64,000 nt of DNA, taken from the NCBI GenBank assembly GCA_964419545.1, contig CAYQQU010000011.1, positions 50,239 through 114,238 on the forward strand, written 5' to 3'. Position numbers and translations under genes: made by a program. Below are positions 17,590 through 26,309 of this stretch, piece by piece. Source of the DNA: CAYQQU01 sp964419545 (GTDB taxonomy: Bacteria > Bacteroidota > Bacteroidia > Chitinophagales > Saprospiraceae). Within the stretch, counting starts at the first letter, position 1. Each line of letters starts with the position of its first letter. The notes beneath the pieces were generated by a model that saw only the letters and a program-made list of their open reading frames with translations, ran no database searches and had not been told where the DNA came from.

Positions 17590-19095
17590 CTATCGTTGTA
17601 CGACGAAGCGGCTGCTGATTTGCCGGCTTTCGTTTTCAATGCGCAGGAAATACATGCCATCGGCCAGATCGGCGGTGTTGACCGTGAGGGTATGGCGACC
17701 GGCGACGAAATTTTCGGCCTCTACCGTGCGCACCAGCCTGCCGGTGGCGTCGAAGAGGTTGACGCGCAGCTGCAGGGGCTCCGTCAGGTTGAAATTGACG
17801 TTGAGGGCCTCGCGCACCGGGTTCGGGAAAACGGTAAGGTCGTTGAGCTGGGTCAGCGCTTCGAAGCTGCTGGACAGCAGGCGCTCAAAGGGCGCGACCT
17901 CTTCCGCTTCGAACTCGCCGCCTTCGGCGATGATCGTACCCTCACCGTTACGCAGTCGGTAATAGCCTTGTCCCCAACTGCAACAAATGCCGTCGCCGTA
18001 GTCGTCGACGATAATAAATTCGTAACAGCCGTTGGCCGGCACCTGGATCTCTTCCATGATCAGTTGATTATTGGCGTAAGCCCCCGGATTGTTGGGGCTG
18101 GCGATACCGTTGCCGCCGCCGATATTTCCGAGCAGCTGATTGCCGCCTTCGGCGATCGTTTCACCGGCCTCGTCGACCACTTCCCAGTAGGTTTCATAAC
18201 CGTAGTCGTCGGTGCGCATCTCCAGGGTGATCGTCTCCGATTCGATGGCTTCGGCGCTGTTGAGCACCACCTCGTACTGGCTGTCGGCGGCGTTCTCATC
18301 GGGGCTGCCGTTAACAGTGGCCACCTGGGCGAGCATCGTAGTGGATTCCGTTAGGGTTACTTCACTGAAGGAGACCGTCTTCATCTCGTAGGTATTGAGC
18401 GGACCGTCGATGGTGACGGTCTCAGCGACGGCGCCGTTCAGCAGCAGGTCGACCGTAGCCGTTTCCAATACGTTGGCGCCGAGGTTTTGAACGGTAAATT
18501 CGGGCGTCAGGCTGAAGCCGCCGCAGAAAGCGCCGTCGAAACCCTCGTAGCGGAGAATCGCGCCGTTATTGTCGCCGGAAATCTGCAGGCAATCGCCTTT
18601 AGCGCCGTAGAGCTGGGCGGTAGATACCTGTCCGACCTCGGTGACGATGCGGCTCGGGCAGATCATATAGATGGTCGGGTAGTAGGCCAGGTCGTACAGG
18701 TTGCCGATCTGGGCGCTTTCGATAATGGGGAAAGGGGTGCCGGTCACCCAATCGCCGATCGTATTACCCCCCGTTCCGTACAAATCATTCGTGGTGGTGC
18801 TATTATCTGCTTCGACCATGAAGATCATTATCTCATCGGTTCCATCCGGGCCGTACATTTCCCAGAGGTCATCAAAGGCGCCCGTCTCTTTATAGGACCA
18901 GCAAGGCGGGCACCAGGTCGCCATCAGGTCGATGTAAACCGTTTTGCCCTGATCCAGTAATTCGTATAAGTTCCAGGTGTTGCCCTCGAGGTCAGTTGCG
19001 GTAAAATCGGGGCCGATGCTTCCGTTTTCCAATTGGGCGCTGGCCGTGAATCCGAAAAACAGAAGGATAAAAAGAAGGATAAAATTTCTACGCAT
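17590..19095 (-). CDS. Secreted thioredoxin-fold protein with T9SS sorting domain
   Basis: 501 residues. A signal peptide (MRRNFILLFILLFFGFTASA) precedes a thioredoxin-like/redoxin domain at about 25-175 with the redox motif in MATWCPPCWSYKE and a later cis-Pro-type segment (YYPTIYMICP). The middle part (about 185-400) has repeated beta strands including an Omp28-like/adhesion region (TVQNLGANVLETATVDLLLNG) and Cys pairs (DGICCSWGQG). The C-terminus has TVFPNPVREALNVNF, VNLFDATGRLVRTV and LADGMYFLRIEN, a type A T9SS sorting domain. It is likely a surface or extracellular thiol-disulfide protein; its partner is unknown. Confidence 0.8.
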   Translation of the reverse strand: MRRNFILLFILLFFGFTASAQLENGSIGPDFTATDLEGNTWNLYELLDQGKTVYIDLMATWCPPCWSYKETGAFDDLWEMYGPDGTDEIMIFMVEADNSTTTNDLYGTGGNTIGDWVTGTPFPIIESAQIGNLYDLAYYPTIYMICPSRIVTEVGQVSTAQLYGAKGDCLQISGDNNGAILRYEGFDGAFCGGFSLTPEFTVQNLGANVLETATVDLLLNGAVAETVTIDGPLNTYEMKTVSFSEVTLTESTTMLAQVATVNGSPDENAADSQYEVVLNSAEAIESETITLEMRTDDYGYETYWEVVDEAGETIAEGGNQLLGNIGGGNGIASPNNPGAYANNQLIMEEIQVPANGCYEFIIVDDYGDGICCSWGQGYYRLRNGEGTIIAEGGEFEAEEVAPFERLLSSSFEALTQLNDLTVFPNPVREALNVNFNLTEPLQLRVNLFDATGRLVRTVEAENFVAGRHTLTVNTADLADGMYFLRIENESRQISSRFVVQR

Positions 19096-19265
19096 AACGA
19101 TAGGTTTTGTTAATAGAGTTGCTGGAGATTAGTCGTCTTGCAGAAGACATGTTCTGTAAATGCCACGCAATTTAACGATTAATTTTCGATCCGGACGAGT
19201 TTACCGAATCGATATTTTTTATTGTTGGCCAGCAGACATTATTATCTGCTTTTCGGATAGCAGGG

Positions 19266-20291
19266 TCAAGCCTGGGCATTAGTCAGCACCACCTTCCCTA
19301 TCGTCCGCCCGGTCTGAAAAAGCCGGATCGCGGGGATGGCTTCTTCGAACGGGAAAGCGTGGCCGACGTGGGGCGCCGGCAATTGCAGGGCGTCGATCTC
19401 GCCCAGCAGTTGGTGCATGAGTTCGACCTGGTGGTAGATCCAGATCAAGTTGAAGCCCATGATCGATTTGTTCTGCTCGGGCAGCTTCTGAGGATCGATG
19501 CGGGGCCGGGTCAGGAATAGCCACAACAGCCGCAGGTAGTTCGGGCGGTTGCCGACCGAAGCGTAGCGCGCGGATCCGTAGACGATATGCCGCCCCTGCG
19601 GCGCCAGGCGTTCGAAGCCGATCCGGAAAATTTTCCCGCCGATCGACTCCATGATCAGGTTCAGATCGCGATTGCCGAGCGCCTTTTCCAGTTCAGCTTC
19701 GAAGGTGGCATTTTGGCGTACGATCGCGCGATGGTATCCTTCCGATTCCAAAAATTCGACTTTGCCGGCATTGCCCACCGTACCGATGGTGAAGCAATCG
19801 AAAGCCCGGGCAATACGGCCCGCCTGGATGCCGACGCCCCCTGCGGCGCTGTGGATCAGAACGCTTTCTCCCTTTTTGAGCCGGCCCAGGGTCACCATGC
19901 CGTAGTAAGCGGTAAGCACCTGAACGAGAAAAGCCGCTCCTTCGTTGAAGGACCAGTCTGCGGGCAGCGGAATGACGTACCGGTGGTCGATATTGAGATG
20001 GGAAGCGTAGCCGCCGAAGCGGGTGACGCCCATGATGCGATCTCCTTCACGCAGCCCCTCGACGCCGGCGCCTACTTTATTGATCGTGCCCGCGTATTCG
20101 AGCCCGGGCACAAAGTCGCCCTCCGGCGTGGCGCCGTAAAGGCCCCAGATGGCGAAAATATCGGCAAAATTCAGGCCCGCTGCGTGGACGGTCACCTGCA
20201 CTTCTCCGGAAGCCGGATCGGGCAGGCTTTCTTCGCGGAGTTGCAGGCGCTCCAGGTTTCCGGCTTTCAGGTAATATGCTTGTCGTTGCAT
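19266..20291 (-). CDS. Zinc-independent quinone oxidoreductase-like MDR-family protein
   Basis: 341 residues of the medium-chain dehydrogenase/reductase superfamily. The GroES-like N-terminal half has VTVHAAGLNFADIFAIWGLY and PGLEYAGTINKVGAGVEGLR. The Rossmann half has the NADPH-binding motif ESVLIHSAAGGVGIQAGRIA. The catalytic-zinc Cys/His ligands of alcohol dehydrogenases are missing, placing it with quinone oxidoreductase/VAT-1-like enzymes that reduce quinones or other enones using NADPH. It is 46 bases beyond the stop codon of the upstream multihaem cytochrome gene, so both may share a transcript. The physiological substrate cannot be read. Confidence 0.85.
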   Translation of the reverse strand: MQRQAYYLKAGNLERLQLREESLPDPASGEVQVTVHAAGLNFADIFAIWGLYGATPEGDFVPGLEYAGTINKVGAGVEGLREGDRIMGVTRFGGYASHLNIDHRYVIPLPADWSFNEGAAFLVQVLTAYYGMVTLGRLKKGESVLIHSAAGGVGIQAGRIARAFDCFTIGTVGNAGKVEFLESEGYHRAIVRQNATFEAELEKALGNRDLNLIMESIGGKIFRIGFERLAPQGRHIVYGSARYASVGNRPNYLRLLWLFLTRPRIDPQKLPEQNKSIMGFNLIWIYHQVELMHQLLGEIDALQLPAPHVGHAFPFEEAIPAIRLFQTGRTIGKVVLTNAQA

Positions 20292-20336
20292 GGTGAGAAG
20301 TCTTGTAAATAATGAAAAGGAAAAAATACCGGCGCC

Positions 20337-22256
20337 TCATAGCTGCCGCATGGCGGCCCGCGCCTGAGGGTTTTCGGGATTGATCTCCAGGACGCGCTCC
20401 AGCAGATGAAGCGCGGCCTGGCGGTCGCCGTAGAAGAGGCGGACGGCGGCTTTGTTGAGCAGCGCCTGCTCGTAGTCGGGATCGAGCGCCAGCGCGCGGT
20501 CGTAGAGGATTTCTCCTTCCCGGAAACGGCGCCGGAGCACCTGGACGTACCCCAGGTTGACCAGCGCGACCTGCCGCTTGGGGTTTTCCTCCAATACGAA
20601 CTGCAACTCTCGCTCGGCTTCCGCCAGCAACCCCAAATTGACGTAGGCGGCGCCGAGTTTTTCCCGGAAATCCAGATCATAAGGCGCCAGCGAAACGGCC
20701 TGTTCAAAAAAAGCGCGGGCCTCCTCGAACGCCTGATGGTGATAATGCGCCTGCCCGATGCGATAGGCCGTCCAGGCGTCCGTACACTCGTCCGGCGGCG
20801 CCTCGCCGGCCGCCGCCAGCAAACCCGCGAAATCGCCGCGGGCGAAATGATAATGCAGCCGTACCCGCCAGGCCTGCCGGCTGTTTTGCGGCGCCCGGTC
20901 GAGGTAATATTCGGCGGAATCGAGCATGATCTCCGAACGGACGTATTTGTCGAAAAGCGCGATATAGCCTTCGGCCATTTCCAGCGGGCTCGCTTCTGCT
21001 TTGGTAAGTATTCTGAGCCCGAGGAATGCCGGTTCTTCCTCCGTTACGACCGGTTTTTCATCCGCTATTCCCCGGATATTTTCCCGGCTGATGTAATGAT
21101 CGGTGATATTGACGTGCGGGATATCGATACTGCCCGAGGGCGGCATGTGGCAGTGTACACAGTTGTTCGCTTCCGCCTCGCGCAAAGCCAGGGGCGCGGC
21201 GCATTCCGCCGTTTTCCCGCCGTGGCAGGAGCGGCAGGCGTTGTTGTAGCGTTTGCTGTCGGCGACCTGTACGCTTTGGTGAGGGTTATGGCAGGTGATA
21301 CAGGTCATTTCCGACTGCTGGTAGCAGGGACTGAGCCGCAGGCGGTCGGCCTGGGAAGCCATGATAAACTTTTCGTGCGAATTGGTATAGCGGGGCAAAA
21401 AAACGTTCATCACATCGCTGAGGGCCATGCCGGGTTTGAAATCGAAAAAATCCTTACCGGGCGCCAGCACGGCGACGCCCTGCAGGTGACAGCGCTGGCA
21501 AAGGTCCATCTGCCGGTCGCGCGGCAGGTCGCGCGGGTTGACGATGGAGTAATCGACGAAGCGGGCGGTATCCACGATGTCGCCGGCTAGCTTCTCGCGC
21601 ACGTGCAGTTCGCCGGGGCCGTGGCAGCGTTCGCATTCGATGCCGTCGGGCATATCGGCGAATTTATTCAGCGAACCGGCCACGTGCTGCGGGTAATGGT
21701 TGTGGCAGGTGATGCACTCTGTAGTCAGCAGACGGGCGAAGCGCTCGTTGTCGCCGCGGAAACCGGGCGCCATGTCCCACTTGCCGTCCTGGGTATAGTA
21801 CGTCACCGGCGCCTGGTAGATATACCCGTTGATGTCGATGATGTGGGAGTTGGTATGGTGCCCGGAGCCGATGATGTAGCTGATCTTTTCGGTGCGGCGG
21901 TGGGTGGTATCGCCCTTCTCCAGCCGGAACTCCTCGACGTAGAGGGTGCTGTCGCGAAAGTACGGGAAGTAATAGAGGTCAGAGGCCTCGTCGTACACCA
22001 GGGCGTGGTCCCCGAAGGTCGCATCGCTCCGTTCAGGGCGCGCGCGGCCGAAGGAGCGCCCCATGCCGGTATGAATGAAGGTAGCGTGAATGTCGGCATG
22101 GCAAGACCGGCAGGTTTCGATACCGACATAACCGACGCCCTCCGCCAGGTTGCGATAGGGCGATTCGGGCTGCGCGGGCGGCAATTCCCGGCTGCAGAAG
22201 GTCAGGACCAGGGCGAAGCCGCCCAGGGTGAGGTATATTAGTTTTTTTGAAAACAT
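20337..22256 (-). CDS. Seven-haem cytochrome c lipoprotein with C-terminal TPR repeats
   Basis: 639 residues from the ATG at 22256. The N-terminus MFSKKLIYLTLGGFALVLTF is followed by Cys at residue 21, a lipoprotein-like signal. Seven CXXCH haem sites are visible (CRSCH, CITCH, CERCH, CQRCH, CITCH, CRSCH, CVHCH), in a cytochrome c554-type arrangement across about residues 49-370. The last about 200 residues are tetratricopeptide repeats (AWTAYRIGQAHYHHQAFEEA, AAYVNLGLLAEAERELQFVL, ALLNKAAVRLFYGDRQAALH). It is likely a periplasmic or surface electron-transfer protein docked to partners by the TPRs. The frame is open for 29 more codons upstream, but that part is low-complexity (His-Thr repeats), and a perfect -7 box ends just before 22256, supporting this start. 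Confidence 0.85.
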   Translation of the reverse strand: MFSKKLIYLTLGGFALVLTFCSRELPPAQPESPYRNLAEGVGYVGIETCRSCHADIHATFIHTGMGRSFGRARPERSDATFGDHALVYDEASDLYYFPYFRDSTLYVEEFRLEKGDTTHRRTEKISYIIGSGHHTNSHIIDINGYIYQAPVTYYTQDGKWDMAPGFRGDNERFARLLTTECITCHNHYPQHVAGSLNKFADMPDGIECERCHGPGELHVREKLAGDIVDTARFVDYSIVNPRDLPRDRQMDLCQRCHLQGVAVLAPGKDFFDFKPGMALSDVMNVFLPRYTNSHEKFIMASQADRLRLSPCYQQSEMTCITCHNPHQSVQVADSKRYNNACRSCHGGKTAECAAPLALREAEANNCVHCHMPPSGSIDIPHVNITDHYISRENIRGIADEKPVVTEEEPAFLGLRILTKAEASPLEMAEGYIALFDKYVRSEIMLDSAEYYLDRAPQNSRQAWRVRLHYHFARGDFAGLLAAAGEAPPDECTDAWTAYRIGQAHYHHQAFEEARAFFEQAVSLAPYDLDFREKLGAAYVNLGLLAEAERELQFVLEENPKRQVALVNLGYVQVLRRRFREGEILYDRALALDPDYEQALLNKAAVRLFYGDRQAALHLLERVLEINPENPQARAAMRQL

Positions 22257-22262
22257 GCAGAG

Positions 22263-22270
22263 CAAAGATA
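22263..22270 (-). promoter_or_regulatory. -7 box immediately before the multihaem cytochrome gene
   Basis: The minus strand reads TATCTTTG, exact for TAnnTTTG, ending six bases before the ATG at 22256. Initiation a few bases downstream would give a leaderless or nearly leaderless mRNA. Confidence 0.5.
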
Positions 22271-22329
22271 GTAAATGGGTGGGAGTGTGAGTGTGGGTGT
22301 GAAATGCCATGGCCTTCACTTTAACCCAT

Positions 22330-22794
22330 TTACTTCTTGACATGCTCGATGGAGAAAGCCAGATTTTGGATACCGGGGAGAGAATCGCGGCGCATGAATT
22401 GTTCGAAAGTGACGGCGTACACGCCGGGCTGGTTGAAGTAGGTGTCGGTTTGGAGCGGGATTCGGAGGCGGCAGTTTTCGCCCGAGCAATCGCCCAGCCA
22501 GCGGCCGGACTTGTCGGCCAGTTCGAGGGATACTTGTTGCGTCAGGTTGTCGCCGGAGGGGAAGCGGGTATGAATCCGGGTGTAGAGGTTTTGAAAAGGA
22601 TAGCCGGTGGTATGATCCAGCGTGAGATAGAGGTTGTAGCGCTGTTGGGTATCGCGGATCGGGAATTCGAAGGTGACGGAATCGGCGTAGGTCCAGGTTT
22701 CGCCGGGCAGTTCGACCCGTTCGTCGTACAGGTAATCCGGGCCACAGGCGGCGAGGGCGATGGTCAGGACCAGGGAGAAGCGCGCGATCCGCAT
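22330..22794 (-). CDS. gldH: Gliding motility lipoprotein GldH
   Basis: 154 residues. The signal MRIARFSLVLTIALAACGPD carries a lipobox with Cys at residue 17. The body has the GldH pattern: YADSVTFEFPIRDTQQRYNL, a central LDHTTGYPFQNLYTRIHT segment, and a C-terminal FMRRDSLPGIQNLAFSIE. GldH is a lipoprotein needed for gliding and T9SS function in Flavobacterium-type bacteria; its exact step is unresolved. The gene begins one base after the dnaJ stop codon, so it is almost certainly co-transcribed with dnaJ, an arrangement not obviously functional. Confidence 0.88.
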   Translation of the reverse strand: MRIARFSLVLTIALAACGPDYLYDERVELPGETWTYADSVTFEFPIRDTQQRYNLYLTLDHTTGYPFQNLYTRIHTRFPSGDNLTQQVSLELADKSGRWLGDCSGENCRLRIPLQTDTYFNQPGVYAVTFEQFMRRDSLPGIQNLAFSIEHVKK

Positions 22795-22795
22795 A

Positions 22796-23953
22796 TTATT
22801 TGAAATAGTCTTTCATTTTTTCGAAAAAGCCTTTCTCCGCTTTGCCCGGTTGGGGGCTGAAGTTGGGCATGTCGCGCAGTTTTTCGAGCAGGGCCCGTTC
22901 TTCGGCGTTCACCTTTTTGGGTGTCCAGACGTTGACGTGGATCAGTTGGTCGCCCCGTCCGTAGCTTTGCACGGAAGGGAGGCCTTTATCTTTGAGCCGG
23001 AAAATTTTGCCTGACTGGGTGCCGGTAGGAATTTTAATTTTCACCTGCCCGTCGATGGTCGGCACTTCCACGGAGGTGCCGAGGGCGGCGTCGGCGAAGT
23101 TGAGGTACAGTTCGTGGATGAGGTTCATGCCGTCGCGCTGCAGGAACTCGTGCGGTTTTTCTTCGATGCTGATGAGCAGGTCGCCGGGCGGGCCGCCGCG
23201 CAGGCCGGCGTTGCCTTTGCCGCGCATGCTGAGTTGCATGCCTTCTTCTACCCCGGCGGGGATGTCGATCTCGAGCGTTTCTTCGCCGTAAACCCGGCCG
23301 TCGCCTTTACATTTGGGGCAGTTGGCGGTAACCTGCTGGCCGGAGCCCTGGCAGGTCGGGCAGGTGATGGTCGTTTGCATCTGCCCGAGGAAGGTCTGTT
23401 TGATCTGGCGAACGTAGCCGGAGCCGTTGCAGGTGGAGCAGGTGCGCACCGATCCGGCGTCTTTGGCGCCCGAGCCGTTGCAGACGTCGCAGGTGATCTG
23501 CTTTTTGACTTTTATCTTTTTGGTGACGCCGTTGGCGATCTCTTCCAGGGTGAGGGTGACTTTGATGCGCAGGTTGCTTCCCTTCTGGCCGCGCGAGCGC
23601 GTGCGCGTCCGGCCGCCGCCGAAGAAAGACTCGAAGGGGCTGCCGCTATCGCCGAAGATATCGCCGAATTGCTGGAAGATATCGTCCATCGTCATCCCGC
23701 CGGAGAAGCCGCCGCCGGCGGCGCCGGCGCCCACTCCGGCATGGCCGTAGCGATCGTAACGGGCGCGCTTGTCCGCATCGCTGAGCACCTCGTAGGCTTC
23801 GGCGGCCTCTTTGAACTTATCTTCGGCCTCCTTATTGTTGGGATTTTTGTCGGGATGGTATTTGATGGCCATTTTGCGGTAGGCCTTCTTGATCGTCGAC
23901 TCGTCGGCGTCACGCGACACTCCCAGAATTTCGTAAAAATCTCTTTTCGCCAT
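22796..23953 (-). CDS. dnaJ: Chaperone protein DnaJ
   Basis: 385 residues. DnaJ delivers unfolded clients to DnaK and stimulates its ATPase. The J domain (FYEILGVSRDADESTIKKAY) contains the HPD motif in IKYHPDKNPN. A Gly/Phe-rich linker follows (about 70-130), then four CXXCXGXG zinc-binding repeats (CDVCNGSG, CSTCNGSG, CPTCQGSG, CPKCKGDG) and the C-terminal substrate domain with GVEEGMQLSMRGKGNAG. Length is standard. It lies 55 bases downstream of grpE in the same orientation, as expected for a chaperone operon; dnaK is not in the window. Confidence 0.97.
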   Translation of the reverse strand: MAKRDFYEILGVSRDADESTIKKAYRKMAIKYHPDKNPNNKEAEDKFKEAAEAYEVLSDADKRARYDRYGHAGVGAGAAGGGFSGGMTMDDIFQQFGDIFGDSGSPFESFFGGGRTRTRSRGQKGSNLRIKVTLTLEEIANGVTKKIKVKKQITCDVCNGSGAKDAGSVRTCSTCNGSGYVRQIKQTFLGQMQTTITCPTCQGSGQQVTANCPKCKGDGRVYGEETLEIDIPAGVEEGMQLSMRGKGNAGLRGGPPGDLLISIEEKPHEFLQRDGMNLIHELYLNFADAALGTSVEVPTIDGQVKIKIPTGTQSGKIFRLKDKGLPSVQSYGRGDQLIHVNVWTPKKVNAEERALLEKLRDMPNFSPQPGKAEKGFFEKMKDYFK

Positions 23954-24008
23954 AATTTTTGTCCTTTGGCAGTTGACCGTTCTCTAATGCCGGGCCGGCC
24001 ACCAACGA

Positions 24009-24602
24009 TTATTTCCCGACGACGACTTTCGCGTGACGGATGATCTTGTCCTTCAGTTTGTATCCTTTTTCGATGGTATCGATGATGCGTCCTTTTTGTT
24101 CTTCGCTGGACGCGGGGATTTCGGTGACCGCCTCGTGAAGTTCCGGGTCGAAAGCTTCGCCGTTGGACTCCATAGGCTCCAGCCCCCTGCCCTTCAGGAC
24201 GTTGTAGAGCTTTTGATAGACGAGCGCGACGCCTTCGCTGAAGGGCTCGGTGCTCTCTTCGGATTCGGCGTTCTTTTTGGCGCGGTCAAAATCGTCGAGC
24301 ACCGGCAGCAGAGCCGCTACGGTATCCTGGGCCGCCGTTTTCATCAATTCGATGCGCTCTTTGAGGGTGCGCTTTTTATAGTTGTCGAATTCGGCGTAGA
24401 GGCGCAGGTACTTGTCGCGCAGTTCGTCGCGCTCTTTCTCCAGGGCGGCGACTTTAGCGCCGTGGTCTTCGGTTTCCGCCTCAGGCCCCGCCGGTTTTTC
24501 TTTCTCGGCTACGTGTTCTTCTCCGGCCGATTTTTCCGGCTGTTCTTCCATTACCGGATCGAGTTCTTCAGTAGATTGGTCTTTCTTATCTTTCTCGCTC
24601 AT
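24009..24602 (-). CDS. grpE: Nucleotide exchange factor GrpE
   Basis: 197 residues from the ATG at 24602 (MSEKDKKDQSTEELDPVMEE). GrpE releases ADP from DnaK. A disordered acidic N-terminus of about 60 residues is followed by a long coiled coil (VAALEKERDELRDKYLRLYA, EFDNYKKRTLKERIELMK) and the beta-wing region with the family motif near VTEIPASSEEQKGRIIDTIE and GYKLKDKIIRHAKVVVGK. An in-frame ATG at 24665 would add 21 basic residues not typical of the family. It precedes dnaJ in the same operon. Confidence 0.95.
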   Translation of the reverse strand: MSEKDKKDQSTEELDPVMEEQPEKSAGEEHVAEKEKPAGPEAETEDHGAKVAALEKERDELRDKYLRLYAEFDNYKKRTLKERIELMKTAAQDTVAALLPVLDDFDRAKKNAESEESTEPFSEGVALVYQKLYNVLKGRGLEPMESNGEAFDPELHEAVTEIPASSEEQKGRIIDTIEKGYKLKDKIIRHAKVVVGK

Positions 24603-24700
24603 GCTGTTTCGTTTTTTCGGTACGAATAATTTGCGCCACAATTTTTTTGCCAGTCCCACAAGCAAGCCATTTTGTCAGTAAAACCCTGTCTGAACGTCGG

Positions 24701-25243
24701 TCAGGACTGACGCTTCGACAAAAGCTGCCGGATGCGCCAGTTAGGCAAATTTACGCCGATAATTTTTCCTTTGGGGTCCAACAAAAAAGTAGTGGGTATT
24801 TGTTGTACGTCGAAGGCGTCGGCTAAGGCGCCGTTGGCGTAGGGCGATCCGGCGGGGCGATCCAGAATGTGGTTGGGCCAGTACAACCCGTCTTTTTCGA
24901 TCGCTGCTTTCCAGGCCGCCGGGTTTCGTTCGAGCGCCACGCTGACGATTTCAAAACCCTCGGCGTCGGTAAAAGTTTGAGGGTGAAACCGGTTATACAA
25001 TTTCACGAGGCCCGGATTTTTCCGGCGGCAGGGCCCGCACCAGCTGGCCCAGAAGTCGAGCAGCACGTAGCGGCCCTGCAGATCGGCGAGCGACAGGGCC
25101 TGCCCGTCGATGCGCCGGGCGGTAAAGCCGGGGGCTGCTTCCCCGCTGGAAAAATCGGGCTGCTGGGCAAAATACCGGAAGGCGAGGAAGGCAATAATCC
25201 CCACCAGCAGGAGGTTTAAAAGTTTATCCAGGGTAATTTTCAC
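24701..25243 (-). CDS. TlpA-like membrane-anchored thioredoxin
   Basis: 180 residues. An uncleaved N-terminal membrane anchor (LLNLLLVGIIAFLAFRYFAQ) is followed by a periplasmic TlpA/ResA-type thioredoxin fold with the active site in LDFWASWCGPCRRKNPG and the cis-Pro loop in DVQQIPTTFLLDPKGKIIG. Members reduce or isomerise disulfides or keep haem-binding cysteines reduced during cytochrome c maturation. It is transcribed leftward, 98 bases before grpE, and diverges from the flavin-reductase-like gene. The nearby multihaem cytochrome gives a possible but unproven link. Confidence 0.88.
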   Translation of the reverse strand: MKITLDKLLNLLLVGIIAFLAFRYFAQQPDFSSGEAAPGFTARRIDGQALSLADLQGRYVLLDFWASWCGPCRRKNPGLVKLYNRFHPQTFTDAEGFEIVSVALERNPAAWKAAIEKDGLYWPNHILDRPAGSPYANGALADAFDVQQIPTTFLLDPKGKIIGVNLPNWRIRQLLSKRQS

Positions 25244-25348
25244 GGCGGCTGTTTTTTTAAGGGAACCCGTTTCCCGCGGCTATAGTTGCCTGGTGTTATC
25301 CCGACCGGGAAATGTTTGTAAATTGCCGTCCGCCGTTCAACAATTGCA

Positions 25349-26248
25349 ATGCATATGCTTACGATCGATCCCAAGGCTATCCCCACCAAAGAACTGCACC
25401 AGTATCTGCTGGGCTCCGTCGCGCCGCGCCCCATCGCTTTCGCCAGCACGGTCGATGAGCAGGGGCGGCCCAATCTGGCGCCGTACAGTTTTTTTAACTG
25501 TTTCAGTTCCAACCCGCCCATTGTAGTTTTCTCCTCCAACCGGCGGGTACGCGACAATACCACCAAAGACACCCTGCACAATATCGAGGCGACGCGGGAA
25601 GTGGTGATCAACGTAGTCAGCCACCGCATCGTTCGCCAGATGGCTATTTGCAGCATCGAATATCCGCAAGGCGTCAGCGAGTTCGCAAAGGCCGGCCTAA
25701 CGCCGCTGCCGGCCGAGTTGGTGCGTCCCTTCCGGGTAAAGGAGTCGCCGGTGCACCTCGAATGCAAAGTAAGGGAGATCCTGCCGTTGGGCGAACAGGG
25801 CGGCGCCGGCCACCTGATCGTCAGCGAGGTGGTCCGGCTGCACATCGACGAACAGGTGCTCGACGAGCGCGGCCGCATCCATCCGCATAAGATCGACCTG
25901 ATGGGGCGCATGGGGCGGGCCTACTACGTGCGGGCCAGCGGCGAAGCGATCCATACCATCCTGCAACCGGTCAATCGCCTGGGCATGGGCTTCGGCAACC
26001 TCCCGCCCAGCATCCGGCACAGCACCGTCCTCACCGGGAACAACCTCGCCCAACTGGCCGCCCTGCCCGAACCGCCGGATCGCGAGAGCGTACGCGCCCT
26101 GCAGGAAGACGAGTTCGTCCGGCAAATCCTGGCCGGCGACGAACCGGTGGCGGCGCTGCACCGCTACGCCCAAAAAGAATTGCTGAAAGAAAATGTAGAA
26201 CTGGCGGCGCGGATCGCCTGGCTGAGCGATATGGTGGAGGCTGGGTGA
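25349..26248 (+). CDS. Flavin reductase-like (FMN-binding split-barrel) protein
   Basis: 299 residues. The first about 200 residues match the flavin reductase-like domain: LGSVAPRPIAFASTVDEQGR, NLAPYSFFNCFSSNPPIVVF and RDNTTKDTLHNIEATREVVI. Proteins of this family bind FMN and often reduce free flavin with NAD(P)H or act as flavoprotein oxidoreductases. The remaining about 100 residues are mostly helical and less typical (EPPDRESVRALQEDEFV, KELLKENVELAARIAWLS). A second Met two codons downstream is an alternative start. It stands alone between divergent and convergent neighbours, so the electron acceptor is unknown. Confidence 0.85.
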   Translation: MHMLTIDPKAIPTKELHQYLLGSVAPRPIAFASTVDEQGRPNLAPYSFFNCFSSNPPIVVFSSNRRVRDNTTKDTLHNIEATREVVINVVSHRIVRQMAICSIEYPQGVSEFAKAGLTPLPAELVRPFRVKESPVHLECKVREILPLGEQGGAGHLIVSEVVRLHIDEQVLDERGRIHPHKIDLMGRMGRAYYVRASGEAIHTILQPVNRLGMGFGNLPPSIRHSTVLTGNNLAQLAALPEPPDRESVRALQEDEFVRQILAGDEPVAALHRYAQKELLKENVELAARIAWLSDMVEAG

Positions 26249-26309
26249 GGGAAAGGGAACACCGCTTCCATGTTGGAACGCAAGAAGTTTCGTAACTGTT
26301 TAGCCCGGA

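Noticed and set aside
22278..22310. GTGTGA-rich short tandem-like tract that encodes a His-Thr repeat
   Set aside because: It lies upstream of the supported cytochrome start and is too short and irregular to call a functional repeat.
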